Program-made: the position numbers and the translations under genes
DNA from: Galaxea fascicularis
Taxonomy: Eukaryota; Cnidaria; Anthozoa; Scleractinia; Euphylliidae
Direction: 5' to 3'
DNA length: 64,000 nucleotides
NCBI GenBank assembly: GCA_948470475.1
Contig: OX419347.1
Coordinates: 13,366,675-13,430,674 of the forward strand
Shown: piece by piece, positions 1 through 12,100 of the stretch
How the letters are laid out: each line of letters opens with the position of its first letter
Position numbering within the stretch: position 1 is the first letter of the stretch
Notes under the pieces: generated by a model
Told to the model about the DNA's origin: nothing
Database searches by the model: none
Seen by the model: only the letters and a program-made list of their open reading frames with translations

Positions 1-415
1 CGAATTATTCTTCGATCTGCCACCTTATTTAAAACGTATTTCAAATGATATTTATTTTCTTTTTGGGAAATATGAAGAATTTGCATTTTAATACGAAGGA
101 ACGTTTTTTAACAATAATTATTTCCTCAATTTGAATAGTTTGTAAATATCTAGTCAGTGAACATTTTCCTTTTCAAAGGGCATTGACATACTTGCCCAAA
201 CGTTGATCTTTAATTTTTATTTCTCATAAACACTGACGACTTGTTATGTACATTGTCTTGACGAAGAGAAAATGTGATTGGTTAAGGGTCAAAATCGCCA
301 GGGAAGGCAAATACAGCTTTTACAGTTGAGGTGCAGGGATGCCCTCATTTCAACGTGTAATTTATAATTCCGTGAGTTTATTTCTCACTGAATACAGCGC
401 GTGGGATATATAAAC
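1..415. other. Upstream region of the first gene
   Basis: No coding exon is recognised here. A TATATAAA box lies at about 407-414, only two bases before the first ATG of the following gene. If it works as a TATA box, transcription would start downstream of that ATG; it may simply be an AT-rich coincidence. Confidence 0.4.
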
Positions 416-3400
416 ATGGAAGTTGTTATAATTTTTATCTTCTTCATTTTTTTCCCTTGTGTTGTTACCGCTGACGCAGAAGATGGCAAAGGTATATTGT
501 TGTTTAGTATTTTAAATGATATGTTCACGATCAAAAGTAATATGAATATGCATGCGGAGTAAGGAAATCACACAGTGGTTGGTGCAGTAATGCTTAAATC
601 TAAGATAAATGACATATTATATCCGACGTTTAGCCGAACCAAGGCTATTTCGAGAGATAAACTCAAGGAAATAAGAAGTAATATTCTTTTATAATTGAAA
701 TTCTGTCCATAACGAATGACACTGTTTCTTGGGCGATTTTGTTTATTCAATGCACCAGTTTCAGAGTTTTACCCTTTGTATTGATGATCACACTGATCAT
801 TCAATGAACCAGGTTTTGGGTCCAAATACATCCATGCTTTAATATTGGTAATAGTTTCTTGCGTTTTCTAGACTGACTCATAACTATCTACCATAATCGA
901 CTTGCAATTCACATAGATCTGTCTTAAACAATCAAGAACGTTGATTTCGCATGGAATGGCTTGCAAAGCTGCATGATTCTAGACAATAAAATTGCACCGA
1001 TCGAAAAAAGCAGTATACTATAGAAAGGGTGATAAAGGGTATTTTCTTGACCAGTGATCGGCCCTTTTATTCAGTTCCACTGAAATGTGAAATTACTATT
1101 TTTTCCTCGTGAATCCGTGATTTTCATAGTAGCCAAGAAACGTGATTTTGTAAAATTATTTTACGTGAAAAGCGAAAAGAATGCTTATTGGCCGTGAACC
1201 GTGATTTTCATTATGTTTTCGTTTTTCGTAAATGGTGAAAGGACCGTTTTATTTTTCGTGAAACGTGATCTAGATCCCACCTTTACCCCTCTCAATAAAC
1301 TAAAGCCGAGTTCAAACGGTAATGATAGTTGAAGATAGTCGATGATAGTTTTAACTATCACGCGCGTTTGAACACGAACTGTCAAGCACTATCATCGACT
1401 ATCATCAACTATCGTGCAGTTTGGACATGTTCAAATTCCACATGATAGTTGATGATAGTTTTTGCCGTTTGAACAAGCGGATGATAGTGCACGACAGTTT
1501 TTCGGCCAGCGGTAATGCCAAAAACGGGCTCAAACTGAAATGGCACGTGGTAAAATGGCTGCCGCCCTGTTATCGTCCGGGGAGGAACAAAGCCATAATT
1601 CTGACGACAGTGATGCTGAAAGCTAGAAAGTGAGAGAAGGGAAAAAATCCAGAAAATCAGGCCACGAGAAGAGGAGTGGTAGTTTGATATGAAAATTTAT
1701 AGATGAGTACGAGACCCCCCTCTCTCATCTCGCCTTCGTATCCACTCCTTCCTCCTTCCTCGTTTGTGGCGGTCCAGCAACTCTTCGGCAAAGTCATCCT
1801 GCATTAAATTTGCCAAAACTGTGGCAATAACTGCTCTTCTCGGCTAGGCTCTTACCGATAGTGCTCGCAAAAAAAGCATTAAATTAAAGCAGTGTTTGTT
1901 TTTTGCCAAAAAAAATTGCTAAAATAATGCTAACTTTTTTGAAAAGTCCTCGCGGGTTACATAAAAATGCTCACTTTTTTCCGGGTTTTTTTTTTTTTAA
2001 CATAGAACATTACTTTTTTCAGATTTTCTTATGTTTTTTGCATCACAGTCCCCCTTAGTCTTATTTTTCCCACTGAATGAGGGCACAGGACGGTCTCGAG
2101 ATATCTCTGCCTTGGCTGGCTGACTTCCATAATTGTTCCTCGATGACAACGTGGATGACGCCATCTTGGAACGAGTGTGATGGACTAGGTTTCTAGAAGG
2201 CAACCGCTGACCTATGAGGGCAAAATGCGGCTTTGGACGACATAAATAAAGTCAGATAGTGCTTTTTAATACAAATTATACAAATGATCAGTCGAAAATC
2301 CAAAATAATGTTAGCAGTGCTTTTTGGGATAAAATGCAAAAAGAAAATGCTCGCAAATCGGTAAGAGCCTAACTGAGTGTCTAAATTTTTAAGGGAAAAT
2401 TTCATGTTAATCCTAAACGCAAGTTTACGTAAAGTAGTAAACAGCACAGCTCACGTAGCCCGCACTCCTAGCTATCTGTCTCTAGGGTAGGCATCCGAGT
2501 ATATAGATTCCTAATTTATAGGGGAGAAAAGTGTGCACAATATGCTAATTGTAATTGACGTATCCGTCGTCATGTTCTTATCTTCTTTTCGATTTCATCT
2601 TGCAAAACAATAACTGAGGAGACCTAATTAATATATGCTTCATAGTTTCCTTTAGGTCTCCTCGCCATTGTTAAATCTATTCTTTATGTTTTTTTATTAT
2701 TTTTCATTATATTTGTTATATGGCAAAATAGATAAATAAATAAATAAAATATGTAATTTAAAACATGAGGACAAAGTGAAGTTGGATTGCAACTGCGCAA
2801 TGCAGTAATTTCACTTATTCTTTAATGGGTTAACGATCTCGGCCAATTTGTGAGATGACGTGTAAGCCACCTACTGATAACATTGTTGTTTATTTCTATA
2901 AAAGATGATCTGTTTGATGACGGAATCACATTAAGTGAAGGAAGGCAGGAAGAAGACGAGCACATTCATGAAGTTGAAATCAACCAAAGTAAGTGCTCTT
3001 CTGTCAAGAAATTGTTATTTATTTTCATTTATTTTTTTTTTTGCGGAAAAGAGAAAAAGAAGACAGGGAATAATGGCATGAGGTTATGTTTCTTTCGATT
3101 CCAAGTAAATCTGGGTGGATCATAGTCGGAGCGACCAATCACAAATAAAAGCGTTTAACTTGCTTATTTATTCCCTCACAGAGACATTTAGTCAATATGG
3201 AATGGGGTAGAATTGCTGATGATAGAAAAGCAACTGTAGCTAACCTTTAATGTGTTAATAACTTGAAGGACATCTAATTGTGCAACTTTAGCAGTTATAC
3301 GCTACACGAATTTCTGAACTCCTTGTCAAATCGTACACGTGCGCTGTAGACCACGTGTATCTCCAAGCCACTTTCGGTGATAGCTCTGCGCCACACTGGA

Positions 3401-3453
3401 CTCGGAGGTCAGTCGTGCACTAAAATCCGGTATCCCGATATCGATTGATTGAT

Positions 3454-3511
<58 letters not shown>

Positions 3512-3772
3512 GTTGGTTTGTTGGTTGGTTGATTGACTGATTGAGTGATTGATTAATTGATTGGTTGGTTGGTTGGTTGATTGATTGATTGATTGATTGG
3601 TTGGTTGGTTTGTTGGTTGGTTGATTGACTGATTGAGTGATTGATTAATTGATTGGTTGGTTGGTTGGTTGATTGATTGATTGATTGATTGATTGATTAA
3701 TTGATTGGTGGGTTGGTTTGTTGGTTGGTTGATTGACTGATTGAGTGATTGATTAATTGACTGGTTGGTTGG

Positions 3773-3819
<47 letters not shown>

Positions 3820-3936
3820 GTTGGTTGGTTGGTTGATTGATTGATTGATTGATTGATTGATTAATTGATTGGTGGGTTGGTTTGTTGGTTGGTTGATTGA
3901 CTGATTGAGTGATTGATTAATTGACTGGTTGGTTGG

Positions 3937-3975
<39 letters not shown>

Positions 3976-3992
3976 GTTGGTTGGTTGGTTGG

Positions 3993-4043
<51 letters not shown>

Positions 4044-4104
4044 GATGGTTGGATGGTTGGTTGATTGATTGATTGATTGATTGGTTGGTTGGTTGCTTGG
4101 TTGG

Positions 4105-4135
<31 letters not shown>

Positions 4136-4354
4136 GTTGATTCATTCATTCATTGATTCAGTCATTAATTTGCTTAGTTTAGCCTCTGATAATGTTTGAT
4201 ATTTCGTTGATTGATACTGATATAATGTAACTGTGCTTCTTTTAAAGGAAATGGTGTTGAGGCATTTGAGGGTGATATTTTGCTGACAGCAGAGGAATGG
4301 GAAGGACTCAGGAGAGAGTTTGAGCGAACAGGACAACCAATGCCAAACCAGTAA
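416..4354 (+). CDS. Secreted astacin-propeptide-like protein without protease domain
   Basis: I infer three exons: 416-491, 2905-2988 and 4248-4354 (267 nt, 88 residues). All junctions are GT/AG and the phases agree (1 and 1). Residues 1 to about 19 form a signal peptide: a Met, a long Ile/Phe/Val core and a small-residue cleavage site before DAEDG. An acidic stretch with DLFD at 27-30 follows, then FEGDI at 60-64 and TAEEWE. FEGDI matches the aspartate-switch motif of astacin metalloprotease propeptides, where the Asp binds the active-site zinc. The reading frame stops at 4352, soon after this motif. I found no HExxH zinc-binding catalytic domain downstream on this strand. The product could be a free inhibitor-like propeptide, a truncated gene, or one splice form: a GTAAAA donor overlaps the stop codon. 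The exon chain is well supported; the function is inferred. Confidence 0.6.
1080..1270. repeat. CGTGAA/CGTGATTTT-rich dispersed repeat
   Basis: Repeated CGTGAA and CGTGATTTT words occur through this AT-rich stretch inside intron 1 of the secreted-protein gene. A similar word pattern reappears near 14360-14470, which suggests a dispersed family. No coding potential is seen. Confidence 0.45.
1314..1476. repeat. Inverted-repeat element built from GATGATAGTT words
   Basis: GTTCAAACGG near 1314 is matched by its reverse complement CCGTTTGAAC near 1466-1475. The interior is made of direct and inverted copies of ATGATAGTTGATGATAGT-like words, so the segment can fold on itself. It looks like a small non-autonomous foldback element in intron 1 of the secreted-protein gene. 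Confidence 0.5.
1845..2371. mobile_element. 527 bp element with TAGGCTCTTACCGAT termini
   Basis: The 15-base terminus TAGGCTCTTACCGAT at 1845-1859 is repeated exactly in inverted orientation at 2357-2371. Similarity continues inward through GCTCGCAAA and AAAAGCA words. No transposase is recognisable and no clear target duplication was seen, so this is probably a non-autonomous DNA transposon in intron 1 of the secreted-protein gene. Confidence 0.55.
3443..4140. repeat. Tetranucleotide satellite (TTGA)n/(TTGG)n with higher-order units
   Basis: About 700 bases consist of TTGA and TTGG tetranucleotides, ending in a TTGC run. A variant block (GATTGACTGATTGAGTGATT) recurs near 3531, 3623, 3731 and 3895, at spacings of 92, 108 and 164 bases, all multiples of four. 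This implies block duplication on top of slippage. The array lies in intron 2 of the secreted-protein gene. Long Asn/Gln/Ser open frames on the other strand are translation artefacts of the repeat. Confidence 0.95.
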
Positions 4355-6538
4355 AACACCGGAATGGTGTCCTGGAAGTGGCCCCATGCAAAATTTCCCA
4401 AAAATAAATTTACTGAAAAAGATATTTTCATCTCAATTCATTCCAAATGCATTCTTTACCTGAGTTTGGCTTGTAATTCAAATGAAATCAAAACATTGAT
4501 TTAGTTTTGTTGCAGCAAGCATAAACAGATCAATAAATACGTCATTATCACGGTGTTTAATGTATACCAGCGAAAGCCTTAATCCCACTGAAAATCGACC
4601 GATTCAGGAAAGGCAAAATGCATTTATTACCAAGCATGCTAGAAATTGATTCATGCGCGTGATTAGCATAATTACGCGTGGCAAAAGAGATGACCACGTG
4701 ACTAACAATTTTGATCAATTGTTGAGTGCAGAGTGTGGAACGCAAATTATCAGGCGAAATTTTGAAACACTTCCTTGTAGCAATTAGGACAATTCGATAA
4801 TTTCGACATTGGAAATTGTAATCAAAACGATGATCGAGAGAGAAGAACGCGGCTGAATAAACTACTAAAATTAGCAATAACGTTCTCAATTCATTTATCA
4901 CGTTGTATTTCTTTAACGAAGTTGTGGGGGAATGAGATCTGATACATTATTTTTAAACACACAACAATAATGTACAGCTTTGAATTATTGTCTAACCGAT
5001 GGATTCATCTGCTGACGACTCTTTGTGTACAGTGTATGATCTGACGTATAAATGATCGCTATTTTTGTCGCTTTTTTCACTTTTTTAACTTCTTGGCCAA
5101 ACACTCACTGGAAATCCACGTATGCACTCATACATTTATGAACTGAATGGCCTGCTCGCTCGTTTATTCCGTTTCATTGATTCATCCATTCACTCATTCA
5201 TTCATTCATTCAATTCTTTATTTACTTATTTACACTATTTACTAATTGATTTGTTTCTTTTGTTTTTAACTGTTCTTCAATTGTAATAATATCGTATTTC
5301 TCAATTTAACGCCAGGTTCCGATTAAACGCCGGCCTCGTATAAAGGCCGGGGGGGGTTTGATCGAGGCTCCGGCGTTTGTTCGAGGCCCTGGTGTTTGAT
5401 CCAGAAAAGGCGCTGTACTTAGTCGAAGAAGGACGTTGAACTCAAAACTTTTCTAGTTGCACCTGTGGCTTGTTCATGCATTACTTATAATACTTATAAT
5501 ACGGTTCTGTTTACTTTGGTGATAATCATTTTCAATGATTTGGGGACAGTTTGTCGGGACGGGACAAAGGGAATAATCGTTCTGCCATAAGAAACTGCCT
5601 CTAGGTCTCGGAGAATAGACAGTAATAATTCAATTGAAAAAGTAAAGAGAATTGCACCTAATTGTTAGTAAACGCTGGATCCCAAGCTCTATATTACAAC
5701 AATCTGCCTTTTCAGATATCTTTGTTGTTCGCTTGTTCAATAACAATCTATCGCAAATAGAATTTTCCAAGTCAAATCGAGAGCCATTCTGGCTCGGATA
5801 CCAGCATACAGTACCAACTAAACTTAAGCTTTTGAAAAGATCCTTAAAATTCTCAACAGTTACTCCGACTAAGTGATTGCTTTTTATTATGCGTGCACCA
5901 TTTTAACCCTACTTACACTGAGACCTTTTCTCTCTCAGAGACCAAAAGGGGAAGGGTGGATTTCGTCATCGGATCCCAAGAGGTTTTACGGGTTACGACA
6001 ACCAAAGATGAATACAAAGATGTTTCTTAGTTTGAGGTGTGAAATCGGAAGAGATGCCCGGTATGGAGAGGAAACTACATCATGATAACCTCGAATCATT
6101 GATCATTTCAGTTGGATCTGCCAACCACAGACAAACACCAACATTTACCAGAATGGCACCAAAACCAATAGCAAAACTCAAAGATCACAAGAACATGAAC
6201 TTTTTGTAGTCTAGGTAAACCTTGTTCAGGAATACCGAGCTGTTCCCATTTCTGCAAAGCCATATCTTCAACACTTGGTTGCCATAGAAATCTTGCCTTC
6301 AATGAAGACTGACCCAACTCGCCAAATTTTTCTCCGTAAACGCATCACAAAGTTACTAGGTTTTTTAGCATTTCTTCGTTACCCGATTAAAGCTGTAAGC
6401 GTTGAAAGTCGACGTGGGAAGATCAATGAGCATGCACGGGGCCACTGCATGTTAACTGAAACAAATTATACAGTATAGTTTTACTATCTTTTCCAGCAAG
6501 AGGGCGGGAAAAAATACTTTCAGACACGATCCGGGCGA
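4355..6538. other. Intergenic region, no gene recognised
   Basis: I see no convincing exon on either strand. It holds a short (TTCA)n tract near 5165-5212 and a GC-rich block near 5310-5400 with repeated 'cgccgg/ggcgttt' words. No astacin catalytic exon was found here, which matters for the gene just upstream. Confidence 0.5.
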
Positions 6539-6544
6539 TTTATT
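6539..6544 (-). promoter_or_regulatory. Candidate polyadenylation signal AATAAA for GPCR 1
   Basis: AATAAA on the minus strand lies about 155 bases past the stop codon of the receptor ending at 6697. It is the first such hexamer I noted downstream. Use is inferred. Confidence 0.4.
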
Positions 6545-6696
6545 TCTTGTACTTAATTCTCATAAGCAAAAACCTCCGAGCAGCAGATTGTTGGCCCAAA
6601 CAGTGTTCTGTTCCCTTGCAGAGTATTGCTTGCCATGTTGCGGTTATCATTTTTATATTACAATCGCTTGATATATGGTGACCCATGGTTGACAAC

Positions 6697-9193
6697 CTAA
6701 GCACGGGTCGTGTTCGTAACACTGACCCAACGTTCCGCATGAACTCTGCTAATTCTGTCGTTCGCTGTGCTCATGGGATCGCTTGCTGTAAGCTCCATTG
6801 CCATGACTCTATCTCTGTACCAAGGACACAGCAGAAGCATAAAGTGTTTTCTGTAAGTTTTGTTGCTGATGCAGTAGATGATGGGGTTAATGCTGGAATT
6901 GAACATGCATAGTACGACTGTGAAGTGATGCGTGGGAGTGTCCAGTTGCGTCACGTCGTACTTAAATAGCAAATAATACAACTGATTTGGAAACCAACAA
7001 ACTCCAAGAATCAACGTTGTCAGCATGCACATGCGAAGCAAACGCAGTCCAGCCTTGCCTCTGTTTGTCTGAAAGAGAGCTGGTGAGGACTTTACGCGGC
7101 TATGGAGGCTCGCCATGGTGAGTGAAGCCGTTAGAAGAGGAAGAAAAAACTTGCCTAAGAATTCAAAAATAGCCACAACCATTCTTGTTGTTCCCTCGGT
7201 GAGGACAATCCACGTACACTGGTGTTTGCCATCTTGATCACTCGTGGCTTTCATTTCGAACAGATGTGGTGTGTTCAAAAGGACGGAGATAATCCAGATA
7301 CCAAATACACAGATTCTGACGCGAGTTTTCGTGAGAATCGTCTTGTACTTGGTAGGGCGAGCAACAGCCAGCCACCTGTCTATTGCCATGCATGCCACAG
7401 TGTACACAGATACAATGCCGAGGGTAAACACGAGATACTGAGAGAATACAACTCTACAAAAGAGCTGTCCAAACCCTCCAGATGGAACTGAGATTGAATC
7501 TGGTCCAATCACGTACACAGGTGTAATTAGAATACCAATTCCTTTGGGGTGAAAAGAAAGTGAATTGTTAAATCTGTTCTTAAAAGTACGATTCCAAACA
7601 GTAAAAGCAGTACGTTTAGGCACATCGCATGTCTCATTTGTGCCACTTGAAACGTGGGTGTACATGTGGACCTTTTGAAAATGGAATACGAGTGCAAGAT
7701 CATAGAATTAATGAGTTGACGTACGATTTTATCCGGCTGTCGCTTAAGACAAGCTAAGAACAGACGATCGTAGAGAGCAATTATGTAAGGTACATAATTA
7801 GGGGCAAAATTTCTTCCATCGTCTTATCTTAAAAAAAATGATTGTGGCCCAGTCAATAATCAATGTTTTCCTTGATTAATGTCTAGCAACGTAAGTTGGT
7901 TCTGAGCAGCAATGCCGCTCAGTTGCCAATGCTTGTAATTATAGTACATATGAAAAAGAGAAAGTGCGTGACGACTTCTTGCACTTAAACTACTTTTGAT
8001 GTCATTGGGAGAAAAGACTGAAAGTGCCCGTGCGCCTTTGTTGATAAGGTTCTGTTTGCTACCATGACGTCGACTTAGACAGGTTCTTACGCTCTTTGCA
8101 AAACTAATTGAAAAATACTGAAAACCAACACCTGATATAACAGTGATTATTGACATTGATAAATGGAAGCGCCGTAGTAACAAATTGGCACCTGCTAAAT
8201 TATGGTGAACCTCTCTAATGACAGAAACAGTGGGCCTAAACTGAAATGCAAACCTTCGCATTAATTTTTGTGTGACTTGATAAAGTTTTCGCTTTGTTTA
8301 GTTCGTTTCTCTTCGTTAGCTGCTTTTAATTGTGGTATGTTTGATCATGTATCTAAGTCCAGTTCAAATTTAAAATCAAGAAACCACTGTTTTTCACAGC
8401 AAAAACGTCAACTCACTTAAGAAAGTAACTTATGACTTTGGAATTGTGGCGGGATTTTCATTGCAATAGCGGCTTGGAGAAATTCAAACTAAAGAAGGGG
8501 GAAATGTTGGAAGAAAAGGTTTAGGTAGGGCCATTAAAATGTTTGATAAACGCAACATTTGTTTGTTTTTATATCTATCGTTTCATCACGCTTCAGATCG
8601 TCTTAGCTTCACTTTTAATTTTTCGCAGCAGCAAAATTTAAGGAATGGAAGCGACTTCATGTCTTGTCCCTCACAGAACAAAAGAGACCACTAATTCCTT
8701 CGAAAGGTTTGCCTTCCACGAAGATTTACCATTGAATCAATCCGTTAGCAACGTTCGACTTGAGTAAGCATTAAAAGGAGGCTCTTACGAAAAATAGGTT
8801 TTTAGTTTTGATAAACATTGTAAATCTTATATATCCGTTCTTGAAACGAGACATTTGTTGGCGCAATCTGAACTATTTTTCTAAAGAGACATGTACTCAA
8901 CTCTGAGAAATACTGAGTTCGTAAGCCAGTGCTCTATCGTCGAAGAAAAGTCTGAACAAGATTTGTAAGCAAAATTCTTGATTAAAAACATCAAGTTCTT
9001 TTCATAAGTTTTGATAATGGATTCACTAACCTGTAATAAAGTCGGTGACGGCCAAACTTAAGACCAGCGTGTTATATGGCGTTCTCAGCAAAGACCTGTT
9101 CTTTAGAATAACAACCAGTAGTAAACCATTGGTGCTGATGGCAAGCGAAGCTATAAAACCAAATACAACCCTCAGGCTGGTTGACATTGTCAT
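6697..9193 (-). CDS. Class A (rhodopsin-like) GPCR 1
   Basis: Two exons, 9031-9193 and 6697-7541, join in phase 1 across a 1,489 bp GT/AG intron and give exactly 336 codons (335 residues). An in-frame TGA just before the ATG at 9193 fixes the start, so the extracellular N-terminus is very short. Class A landmarks are present: Asn22 in TM1, LAVTD at 47-51 in TM2, Cys83 and Cys163 as the TM3-ECL2 disulfide pair, DRW at 109-111 in place of DRY, CWFP at 236-239 in TM6, and NPIIY at 273-277 in TM7. The intron falls right after TM2, as in GPCR 2 (14753-16484), and both share a CWFPNQL motif, so they are local paralogues on the same strand. The ligand is unknown; a peptide receptor is possible. Located in the plasma membrane by family. 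Confidence 0.92.
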
Positions 9194-12100
9194 GTGCTTT
9201 GAAAGAGTTCAGTTTCGACGGCATTTGTTGAGAGCAGGCACTGGTTTAATGTTTTGAGCCGATATTTTCTAAAGGCAGTGACCCTTATAATTTGTTGGCT
9301 GTGACAGCCGACCGGTTGTCTTTCTCAATTAGAAGTTATTTACTTTAGACACGCTAACTTATTTACAGATGTTTGCCAAATATCAATCCCATTGGGCATT
9401 GCCTTATAGCAAACGCGGTCCTTCCGGACGAAACTGGCTCAAACCATTACAAAACTACACACAGACACAACACGACAGTTTTTTTTATCTTAAGTTTTAT
9501 TAAACAAAAAAAACCCCAGCACTCTAATGTTCCTTAATTGGAAACACGGTTCATATTTGCTTGAGACTGAAAACCTCAACTCTCAAACCAATTAAAATAT
9601 TAATATGACTGGTGGCTGCTTTTGGCTCGAACAATTAAAAAAACACATAGACATAATAAGGCAGCTTTCTGTATAATGACGCCGTAATTTTATGGTTTAT
9701 TAAAACAACAGAAGCAAGCACCCTTTACCTTTCTTTAATTTAACCTTCAAATGATAATTGTGTATGCATGGAGAAATTAATTTCCTTAGCTTATCTTTAA
9801 AAACAACCAATCTGTCTTTTTTTGTTTCTGTACCTTCTTGGAGCTGCAAACAATACAAACATTATGCGCGCGTTCGACACGAGATGGTGAGATAACCGAT
9901 GAGGGGCGAAGCGCCGAGTTGGCTGTAATCAAAGATCATATCCTACAAACCTGAGTAGAATAACTGTCAGTTTTATTAAACACGCCTTCAAATTATGGAT
10001 AAATCTTCTCTTCTTTAAATTGTAGAAACAAAATAACTGACATACATTCCTGCATATCCTTTATTTAAACACAATAGGGTTTAAAGCTCAAAGCTTGTGG
10101 GGTCGTGTGAAAATAATTACATCATAAAACTATTAATATTAAAATAGGGATAACATTACTTACAAAACGCAACTACCATGGTAAAACTAAAAAAAATTCA
10201 ATAAGTTTCCAAAAAAGAGAAATATAAAATGAGTTCACATAGTCACACATAGTCACATCTGGGCCCCAGATGTGACTATGTATGACTATGTGGGTGCACG
10301 TGAGTAAACTAACCACAGGATTTAAGGCATAAAATATTTAAAAGCATTTAAAATCTTGGTAGTGCCTGCTGGGCAGCGACTGGTCTGACTGTGCGCAAAA
10401 ATCAAGTTTCTTAAAATAGAAGTCCTTCTGCACTTTACAATAAAAATATGTCAAGACAGCGTTCCGAAGGATAGCGCCTCTATAGCTAGTAAAGTTTTTA
10501 AGAAACTGCGAGTTAAAACGCGGGACGGTGACTGTTATTTCTCATTCTGAAGTTGTAAGCAGTGCAAGGTTTATTTTGTCAAGTATTAAGAGCCGCAGGT
10601 GTTTCACCTAAAAACACGCTATGAAGTAGCTTAATTAACCGACGTTTATAATAAAAGGCTAAAGTGTTCCAATTCGAGTACAGTTGCCATATTGTAGAGC
10701 ATGCTATAATGGATCTTATAATCCATGAAATATTTAAATATTTCGATGTCTAACGCATCACGCGGCTGAATATTCCCCAGCTAAAACTGGGGAACATCCG
10801 GTGATATTCTCCAAAGGACTGTGTTACGTAACTGAGACTAAATGCTATCTTCTGTTAAGGATGGCACGTATGGAAATGGTTGTATTTTGAAATATTTAGC
10901 CTAAATTTTCAGTCAAATTCTCTCGTGCCGTCATCTTGAAGTCATGATCACAACTGCACTATGGATGACTTTTCCAGCAAAAGATCGATTAATATCGATC
11001 TTTCTCCTATATTTCAAGGAATTTTTCGGCATGAGTAAAGTTCATTAAGTAGTTTCTGTGAAGTTTGGGTCAGAAAACAGCAAAACCAACATGACAGTGT
11101 CCCTTTAAGAATATTATGGACCGGGACGGCCCTACTTCATGATTGGTGGACAAGAATGTTAGCGAACTCACAGCTTCGCTGGGATAGCCAGCGCCCTTGA
11201 GCTTACTTAGTCAGTTAATAGGAAAATGTTAAGAGGCTGCTAGTTTAACAAAGAGGCATATACAAGAAACTACCGCGCTTATTACAATAAAAACATAACA
11301 AATATTACGGTCAAATCATCTTTTAATAGTCAATAGTTGTGATCGATGCATGTCAGTAGGAATCGATGGACTTCACGAGGCACGAACTTATGCAAATTGG
11401 GGAAGGCTTTCATAACTTCAACAATTTGGCTTAAACGTTAAATGCTGGTCTTGAAACAGCTGCAACGGAAGTCATAGTATATGAAGAATTAGCCATCAAC
11501 GTTCTTTGTTGTCTTCTAAGTACACGAAGGTACTAATATAACTGACGAAATACTGAGTAAGTAAAACTGTTGTAGAACTTACAAAGCGCGTTATTGCGTT
11601 GATCCTGTGGGGCTCACGGCTGGCTGGGCGCGTGAAATTGAACTGGTTTGACTACGATGCTTTAGCGTTCTAAATTTAGTGTGCTAATTTAGTGTAGTAC
11701 GAATTTTTATTCACCTTTTTTTATATTAAATATAAGTTTCATTTTTTTATGTGTTAAGGTTCATTTGTGTAGACTGCAGTTCCTCTGTCAGGGGAACGTC
11801 ATATAATTACCCGCCAACTGCAATTATTCCAAACAAGGCAGCTGTCTTTAGTTGCAGCGGAAACTGGCAGCAGGCAAAGTTTGATTCATTATTGAATAAG
11901 TAACAAATTGAATGCCCACAAACTGTTTCTTTTTCCTGTTCAGCATGCTATCTACCTTTTTTTTTCTATTTTTCAATTTCGGGGACCAAATTTCTATTCA
12001 TGCCGTACTAATCTATAAAATAGAAAAGAAATAAGAATTGGAAAATAAAAGCTATTTAGCAATGCTTCCCTGAGACGCTCTTTATTACGTTTTATATAAC

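Noticed and set aside
3697..4149. 150-residue Asn/Gln/Ser/Thr-rich open frame on the minus strand
   Set aside because: It is only a reading of the tetranucleotide satellite; all frames are open there because the period is not a multiple of three and carries no stop.
7860..8261. 133-residue minus-strand open frame inside GPCR 1 intron
   Set aside because: No domain, no signal or membrane pattern, and it lies fully within a well-supported intron; likely chance.
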